From: an uncultured Lachnospiraceae bacterium
Lineage (GTDB): Bacteria > Bacillota > Clostridia > Lachnospirales > Lachnospiraceae
NCBI GenBank assembly: GCA_946414885.1
Contig: CAMKQH010000016.1
Location: 1-64,000 of the forward strand
DNA: 64,000 nt
Direction: 5' to 3'
The notes under the pieces were generated by a model. That model had not been told where the DNA came from. It was given only the letters and a program-made list of their open reading frames with translations, and ran no database searches. The position numbers were made by a program, and so were the translations under genes. Shown here piece by piece: positions 60,301-64,000 of this stretch (the first letter of the stretch is position 1; every line of letters starts with the position of its first letter).

Positions 60301-62138
60301 TGATTGGAAGGCATTGTGAATCCGTTTGGCAAAACAGTAGCCTCGTCAAGCACGCCATACGGACCATGGGCATCCGTCATCGTGCCGGTACCTCCGTTTG
60401 CATGATAGGTCACGGCATAAGATTGTCCGGAATCAATAAGTACTACGTCATCTAGCAGAAGCCCCCATCCGTCATGATTCACGCATTCAAATCCAATTTC
60501 TACGTCAGCTTGTTTTGCACCTTCCGGTAAAAACAGAATCCGTTGTGTCCAGTTTTCATTTGCTGATTCCGTTTTGAACAATTCCTGCCACGCTCCGCCG
60601 TTCACGCGATAGGATACGCTAAATCCATCGACGGCATTTTCTCCTGCTCCATTTAAATACCAAAATCTTAATTCTGGCAAACCAATTACGTCGCTTAAAT
60701 TAAGTTCGGGAGTAACAAGCCAGACCGATGCCCCTTCACTGCCCTGCGCGTGCATTCCAACAGTCGAATAATATCCAGAGTGACTGTCATAGCCAGTGAT
60801 GCTCCATTCAAATCCATTATAATCCGTTTCTTGCTTCCATCCTTTTGGAATTCTCGCATCTTCAAACCCTTCTTCTAAACAGGTTATTTGATCTTCCCAT
60901 TGTGCGTACAACGTTATGTCTTCCACAATTGCGAAGTTGGCACCCGGGCCATATGTTGTGCCGCTTCCGTCAGCCATGGTGTTCCATGACGTAAAACACT
61001 TTTTGGGCGGATGCGTAAAGTTATTATCCAAAACCACAACCCTTTGTGCGAACTCATACTGGCCATTGGCATCCACCATCTCTCCCGTGCCGCCGTTGGC
61101 ATAATAAGTCACGGAATAATATTGTGGGGGTTCAAAAATCGCCACGTCATCAAGACATATGCCAAATCCATCATGATTTACGCCTTTGAATCCAATTTCA
61201 ACGTTAGATTTTTTCGCTTCTTCAGGTATAACAATGCTCTGTTTTGTCCAATCATTATAAGCCGCCTCTGTTTTGAACAATTCCTGCCATTCATCTCCGT
61301 TAACGCGATAGCATACGCGTAGTTCTTCAAACTTGTCTTGACCTACGTCGTTACGGAAATAAAAACGCAATATCTGCGTTTCAACGTTGCTGAAATCAAA
61401 TGCCGGTGTAATAAGCCAAGCCGTCTCACCATCCCGTTCCCAAAGATATCTCAACCATGCAGAGTGGCTGCCAGAGTAACTATTTTTAGACGTAATCCCC
61501 CAATTGTATCCCTCTGTGTCAGTTTCCAGCCTCCACCCCTCAGGAATGCTTCCGCCTTCAAATCCCTCAAAAAAGCCGGCACCAGAAATGCTTATGGAAT
61601 TTGATGAACGCAGACTGCGCAACCCAAAGTTTCCGCCAACCTCTTCACTGGCAATCGTCGTTTCGCCCACGGCTTCCCTGGATTCCGTCACTTCCTCAGA
61701 TTCGCTTGTCTCCTCTGGATTCACGCCCCCCACGCGTTCCGTTGATTCTTCACCCTGAGTTTCTTCCGCATCCGCAACCGGCGCTTCGGTTGTTTCTTCA
61801 CTCTGGGTCTCTTCCGCTTCCGGCGCTTCGGTTGTTTCTTCACTCTGGATCTCTTCCGCTTCCTCAACCGGCGCTTCGGTTGTTTCTTCACTCTGAGCCT
61901 CTTTCGCTTCCTCATCTGGCGCGTCCGTTGTTTCTTCACTCTGAGCCTCTTTCGCTTCCTCATCCGGCGCGTCCGTTGATTCTTCACTCAAAGTTTCCGC
62001 CTCAGGCGCCTGGGTAGTGATCACGCCTTCCTCTTGTGCAGCCTCCAAACCTGCTGCCAACACATCCGTACTTGCAACGGAAAACGTCAAGGTAAATGCC
62101 AACAGCATTGCCAACAGCCTGCGCATTTTTCGTTTCAT
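54354..62138 (-). CDS. Giant secreted surface protein with adhesin-like and InlB-type repeat modules
   Basis: About 2594 residues from ATG 62138 with GAGGAGGTAG upstream. Signal peptide 1-30 (LLAMLLAFTLTFSVASTDVLA). Residues about 35-150 are acidic repeats of the form SEETTEAPVEEAEE. Then come eight modules of about 235 residues (61570-55855): each begins xFExGF..IPEGW, with a jelly-roll adhesin fold ending LDDV. Six continue into an InlB-type beta-repeat ending LYAQW; modules 4 and 8 instead carry another repeat (GGSIKAD, NGTVKAD). A right-handed-repeat-like part follows and the C-terminus has two copies of a domain ending RYGDxAxxYA. No LPXTG or transmembrane anchor is seen. Function inferred: adhesion or cell-wall contact. 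Confidence 0.9.
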   Translation of the reverse strand: MKRKMRRLLAMLLAFTLTFSVASTDVLAAGLEAAQEEGVITTQAPEAETLSEESTDAPDEEAKEAQSEETTDAPDEEAKEAQSEETTEAPVEEAEEIQSEETTEAPEAEETQSEETTEAPVADAEETQGEESTERVGGVNPEETSESEEVTESREAVGETTIASEEVGGNFGLRSLRSSNSISISGAGFFEGFEGGSIPEGWRLETDTEGYNWGITSKNSYSGSHSAWLRYLWERDGETAWLITPAFDFSNVETQILRFYFRNDVGQDKFEELRVCYRVNGDEWQELFKTEAAYNDWTKQSIVIPEEAKKSNVEIGFKGVNHDGFGICLDDVAIFEPPQYYSVTYYANGGTGEMVDANGQYEFAQRVVVLDNNFTHPPKKCFTSWNTMADGSGTTYGPGANFAIVEDITLYAQWEDQITCLEEGFEDARIPKGWKQETDYNGFEWSITGYDSHSGYYSTVGMHAQGSEGASVWLVTPELNLSDVIGLPELRFWYLNGAGENAVDGFSVSYRVNGGAWQELFKTESANENWTQRILFLPEGAKQADVEIGFECVNHDGWGLLLDDVVLIDSGQSYAVTYHANGGTGTMTDAHGPYGVLDEATVLPNGFTMPSNQFFLFWNTKSDGSGTTYLPGDSFIIRENVTLYAQWKNQPVRLEESFEGDEIPEGWTLENGSKANKWELTYGTCHSGYQAVQGGSASADDQITWLITPMCNFSEVNGVSKLSFWYLNKGNQGKFAELTVCYRVSGGEWQELFKTNAAHDAWTRQTAYLPENAKSANVEIGFKCENTRECDAYLDDVVLEAVPFAQTYVITYEANGGTGTMADTNIPYADGTMALLLGNGFTAPPDKYFRSWNMEPDGSGERFYPGETIELTENVTLYAQWLEFVSDLNEGFEGDGFLESWYEYKDDQAEYWYYGEQNFHTIAHSGQQMMYVPYAYANESGSSWLISPMLDLSDAASNYLLSFWYSNPTASDMHSDLGAYYRINGGEWNLLFQTSGANEEWTQGMLVLPDEAMTKGVEIGFRAIQATFNVGVHLDDVSLQLTDEYYSVSLPKEVLGGSIKADRTYAEPGETINLTIKTYGVYELETLSVKQGGESVAIHREDAEAYTFVLPKGNVVVDVKFQIKKGIAFYEDFEGEDAPIGWTLVDADGDDKGWFVYDCSEYPTDVHGRQIAYSGTKLFTSASWENGALTPDNWAITPAIEVPKNALLSFCIRGQDPDKMGEKMAVYVGTSTNVANMTKVGGDYTADQKYKQYVLDFSNYEGQTIYIAFRHYNVSNEFRINLDDVLITGDLINGSQCSVTYDANNGSGATSKSTVIRGQATTISSCEFTAPGGQAFVGWNTKEDGTGITYWEGDYFEVKRDVTLYAQWMNITFYENFDSGSANGWTFVDGDGDGYGWNVVSKNHSEKWLDPVCYHSSPRSLSSASFFWDTKTLLEPENWAISPAIKIPQNAMLSYWIKGQELYKEEKSLSVYVGTSTDVASMKKLGSDVAPYGCYWRHYVDLSEYEGQTIYIAFLHHNVASLYWLNLDDVLVTGEDGNAITHSLTYDANNGSGMMTSKTYLNGKGATVLPCEFTPIAGMEFMGWNTKADGSGITYGQGDVILMEESITLYAQWVNASELITFLDEKFDGGTIPEGWSAVNSSEGYAWTIKGSSNYFAGVQFTAVEDYGKKAWLLTPLLDLSDVSGKAKISFTYQNGEYDGRTDEIGVCYRVDGGEWHALFVAKEATVNGVRQEVYLPDEAKAENIEIAFLTVCKFGGGVGVDNVSIVGIGELSPYYAVIYDANGGSGETTDSRSPYKVGKTVTILKNNFATPEGKMFIAWNTMADGSGTSYLAGDAFEIQNDVTLYAQWEDLPATVSEIEEGFEGGSLPSGWKLEGNHETYAWTVGTGDEETSPGAHSGEKNALITHVERNATAWIVSPWLDLTDGPNYVLRFWFVNRRNLIRTDSLKVCYRVLGGDWLELYQVNRNNSSWTMEEILLPEEARKAYVEIGFCATDDNGMGIGLDDVELKVSTDAFYHVDVEPASNGTVKADADDKRVGEVVTISATPAGGYKLAELNVTCGEQTVALTRRSDGLYEFVMPAGDVNVKARFLSESAVVSYELWVGGTQVTSANAGDVLGNGAASYDGITKILTLSKNVANENGDGISSNVNGLILKTTAPLTIRSGEEDALELLGPATIETNGLLTLAGLAENYGCGISAEAPVTIRNSEIAASGWWGIFGATSDAWTTIRNSSVTAEGTRSAASKIKLDGSFVASPMDVEFRENGFVYLPDGYMARNLVIVPSLKDENLAVSKKSLTLYDTIAIDFKVAKSAIEGKYHDPYLMVTQNGKEKKITEWEPSDDGTLMIFSYRVAPHNMRDVVTAVPHALNVDGADVMGPSMEYSVADYCYNMLSMEKYQTNEWAPFRRLLVDILRYGDAAQTYAGYKTAEPASWKLTRAQRAMGTDASVQMVYENVKDLNFATVSDENRRAEIVTAALYLEAAVNIQFKFTAQDLTGLKVVISDGEKVLDELTPDPSVVDENGRYYVTFDKLNAGQMRKTVYATVMQDSNAVSNTMQYSIESYAASQSVSEVENLPELLHAMMRYGDSAKKYATGR
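61735..62000. repeat. Acidic coding repeat array in the giant gene
   Basis: About ten units of 20-23 codons with the coding pattern for SEETTEAP and SEETTDAPDEEAKEAQ. Units are near-identical at DNA level (TCTTCACTCTGAG and CGCGTCCGTTG recur on the plus strand). Such an array can change length by slippage. Confidence 0.8.
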
Positions 62139-62301
62139 GATTCTACCTCCTCGCATTTGGATCCCTAAATCTTACGTAATGCCCTAAATCCCCTTTTTTC
62201 CCGCCTATTTTTATTGTATCGTTTTCCCTTCCGTCAATCAACAAGGAAATTACTTCATCCAACATTTTTATTAATCCCTGTCCATGCTTTAAAATAAAAT
62301 G

Positions 62302-62331
62302 TGCCCGGAGGATTTCCGTTTCCTCCGGGCA
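62302..62331 (-). terminator. Terminator after the sodium:solute symporter gene
   Basis: TGCCCGGAGGA and TCCTCCGGGCA are perfect 11-bp arms; the minus strand continues CATTTTATTTT. It separates this gene from the giant gene. Confidence 0.92.
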
Positions 62332-62352
62332 TTGTTATTTAACATATTAATT

Positions 62353-63879
62353 TTACAGATCGCGGTTTTCAGGCTTAGCTTCAGGTCTCTTGAAGCAAGC
62401 AAAGATTTGCTCGAGTCTGTCCTTTTTCATCTTCGGCGTGATCAGGCTGACAACGGGAACAATGATGAGTCCTGCCAGCATTGCAAAGGCGCCGCAGTTA
62501 ATTGGCGACTGCAGAACCGTCGGGAAGGAGCTTCTTGCAAACAGGTTGACGGTCATGATGCCAGCGCCAAAAATGAAGTTTACAAGAACGGAAAGCTTGG
62601 TAACGCCCTTCCAGTACATGCTGAGAATGAACGGAGCAAGGAATGCGCCTGCGAGGGCACCCCATGACACGCCCATGAGCTGTGCAATGAAGGTCACGTT
62701 GCTCTTATACTGAACGATGGCGATCACGGCAGAGATCACAATGAATACCACGATAAATACCCGCATGATCAGCACCTGGGTCTTTTCCGTCATTTTCTTG
62801 GCAATGGTGCCCTTGATCAGGTCAAGGGTCAATGTGGAACTGGATGCCAGCACCAGCGAACTTAACGTGGACATGGATGCGGAAAGTACCAGGATCACGA
62901 CAACTGCCACCAGGAACGGTGAGAGCTTCTCGATCATGGCAGGAATGATGGCATCAAAGCCAACGGACGCCACGTCGATGTCATAAAGTCTTCCGAATCC
63001 GCCAAGGAAGTAACATCCACCGGCAACGACCAGTGCAAAAGCTGTGGAGATGACGGTTCCCTTGCGGATCGCCGACTCGTTCTTGATGGCGTAGAATTTC
63101 TGTACCATCTGAGGCAGTCCCCAGGTTCCAAGGGAGGTCAGGATCACGACGCAAAGAAGGCTGAAGGGATCCGGTCCAAAGAAGCTTGCGAAAAGGCCCG
63201 GCATTTCAGAAACCTTTGCATCCGTCACGTTCGCCAGCTTTTCATATGCTGCCATGAAGCCGCCCTGGCTTGCAAGCACTGCAAGAATGACTGCTACAAT
63301 GCCGACCAGCATAACAATACCCTGGATAAAGTCATTGATCGCCGTTGCCATGTAACCGCCGGCGATGACGTACACACCGGTCAGGATCGCCATCACGACG
63401 ATGCAGACGGTGTAATCCAACTCAAAAGCCATGCCGAACAGTCTGGACAGACCGTTATACAAAGAGGCGGTATAGGGGATCAGGAAAATAAATACAATAA
63501 TGGAGGAAATAATCTTTAACATCGGCGAGTCAAATCTCGTGCCAAAGAATTCCGGCATGGTCTTGCTTTCCAGATGTCTCGTCATGACGCGGGTACGTCT
63601 TCCCAAAAGAACCCATGCCATAAGGGATCCGATAAAGGCATTTCCCAGGCCGATCCAAGTCGATGCCAGACCAAACTTCCAACCAAACTGGCCTGCGTAA
63701 CCTACGAAAATTACGGCTGAAAAATAAGATGTGCCATAGGCGAAAGCGGTCAGCCAGGGACCTACGCTTCTTCCTCCGAGCACAAAACCATTGACGTCCG
63801 TGGCATTCTTTCTGCAATAAATGCCCACGCCGATCATCACGCCAAAAAACAACAGCAACATCACGACTTTGGTAATCAT
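62353..63879 (-). CDS. Sodium:solute symporter (SSS family)
   Basis: 508 residues with about 13 hydrophobic helices. The start has VNGFVLGGRSVGPWLTAFAYGTSYFSAVIFVG, given in parts as GGRSVGPW and YGTSYFSAVIFVG, and the family core includes VYVIAGGYMATAINDFIQG. SSS carriers import proline, pantothenate, sugars, or nucleosides with Na+. The solute here is not decidable. AGAGGAGAAG precedes the ATG. It lies in front of the giant gene but is cut off from it by a terminator. Confidence 0.93.
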   Translation of the reverse strand: MITKVVMLLLFFGVMIGVGIYCRKNATDVNGFVLGGRSVGPWLTAFAYGTSYFSAVIFVGYAGQFGWKFGLASTWIGLGNAFIGSLMAWVLLGRRTRVMTRHLESKTMPEFFGTRFDSPMLKIISSIIVFIFLIPYTASLYNGLSRLFGMAFELDYTVCIVVMAILTGVYVIAGGYMATAINDFIQGIVMLVGIVAVILAVLASQGGFMAAYEKLANVTDAKVSEMPGLFASFFGPDPFSLLCVVILTSLGTWGLPQMVQKFYAIKNESAIRKGTVISTAFALVVAGGCYFLGGFGRLYDIDVASVGFDAIIPAMIEKLSPFLVAVVVILVLSASMSTLSSLVLASSSTLTLDLIKGTIAKKMTEKTQVLIMRVFIVVFIVISAVIAIVQYKSNVTFIAQLMGVSWGALAGAFLAPFILSMYWKGVTKLSVLVNFIFGAGIMTVNLFARSSFPTVLQSPINCGAFAMLAGLIIVPVVSLITPKMKKDRLEQIFACFKRPEAKPENRDL

Positions 63880-63929
63880 TTGCTTCTCCTCTCCGCTTCT
63901 AAGGGGCTTCTTTTAGTCTACTTACTTTC

Positions 63930-63956
63930 GCGCATAAACGCTTTAACGCGTTGCGC
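63930..63956. promoter_or_regulatory. Inverted repeat in the symporter leader
   Basis: GCGCATAAACGC and GCGTTGCGC sides: inner AACGC/GCGTT pair around TTTAA, with outer GCGC/GCGC. It lies just downstream of the predicted transcription start. It could be an operator or an mRNA stem; no factor is known. Confidence 0.5.
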
Positions 63957-63961
63957 TTTAA

Positions 63962-63990
63962 ACCATAACACTTTAAATTGATAAAGTCAA
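63962..63990 (-). promoter_or_regulatory. Symporter promoter
   Basis: Minus-strand TTGACT (63985-63990), 17 nt, TATGGT (63962-63967), about 83 nt before the start codon. Confidence 0.75.
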
Positions 63991-64000
63991 GAGGAATTTC

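Noticed and set aside
61601..62017. 138-residue Leu/Pro/His-rich plus-strand frame
   Set aside because: It is the antisense of the acidic repeat array of the giant protein; its regular LRLFLHS pattern is an artefact of the repeat codons.
54355..62138. Sortase-anchored protein
   Set aside because: The C-terminus ends YGDSAKKYATGR with no LPXTG, hydrophobic helix or basic tail.

Overview
The window reads as a chromosomal segment of an anaerobic Gram-positive (Firmicutes/Clostridia, most like a Lachnospiraceae-type gut bacterium). Support for this: a T-box leader on a trp operon, a FabT/FabK type fatty-acid operon, an LtaS-like sulfatase, T-rich intrinsic terminators, strong AGGAGG ribosome sites, GH36/GH2 glycosidases, and a very large InlB-repeat surface protein. 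Nearly all genes lie on the minus strand; the exceptions are a CYTH protein, a MATE exporter and an AraC regulator. I see no rRNA, phage, insertion sequence or CRISPR array, so this is ordinary chromosome with a few accessory islands.

Layout. 1-4.7 kb: trpE-trpGD-trpC under a tRNA-Trp T-box, with a 53-bp tandem repeat after trpC and a 61-bp inverted repeat between trpGD and trpC. 4.8-8.8 kb: a zinc-uptake operon (small Cys-rich membrane protein, znuA, znuC, znuB, lipoprotein) behind a promoter overlapped by a perfect 13+13 palindrome (candidate Zur operator). 8.9-17.95 kb: tetR, GH2 beta-galactosidase, GPH symporter, GH36 alpha-galactosidase and a subtilase, from a clear promoter. 18.0-22.5 kb: ABC exporter pair, DJ-1/PfpI protein, M18 aminopeptidase. 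22.8-28.3 kb: CYTH protein (+), then two paralogous membrane GGDEF proteins with malQ. 28.3-29.45 kb: CaCA antiporter behind a yybP-ykoY-type riboswitch. 29.5-34.7 kb: ADP-ribosylglycohydrolase/SseB fusion, lipoprotein LtaS-like sulfatase, SNF2 helicase. 34.8-36.2 kb: MATE exporter. 36.2-40.5 kb: sugar-dehydrogenase/isomerase locus (two Gfo/Idh/MocA, one TIM barrel) divergent from araC. 40.5-42.3 kb: possible micro-ORF, tRNA-Leu, second MATE exporter.

42.4-50.6 kb is a complete FASII elongation operon transcribed acpP-fabK-fabD-fabG-fabF-fabZ-accDA(fused)-fabH-fabT, with FabT-like TTGAnnnTCAA boxes at its promoter, so the last gene probably represses the first. accB and accC are absent. 50.7-54.3 kb: M48 protease with SHOCT tail, an unknown protein, a tRNA cluster (Arg-His-Gln-Lys in transcription order) and a metallophosphoesterase lipoprotein. 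54.35-62.1 kb: one gene for a ~2594-residue secreted protein of eight adhesin-like modules alternating with InlB-type repeats, ending in a duplicated domain with a YGDxAxxYA motif and no LPXTG signal. 62.3-64 kb: a sodium:solute symporter.

I found no obviously new multi-gene system. The points most worth a second look are the dispersed ~50-bp hairpin repeat shared by the trp and fab operons, the giant surface protein and its C-terminal domain, the Cys-rich zinc-operon protein, the paired GGDEF-malQ operon, the MocA/TIM-barrel sugar locus, and a strong window-wide preference for ACGT made by NAC-GTN codon pairs. All motif and distance statements come from reading the sequence by eye; no searches or folding programs were run.
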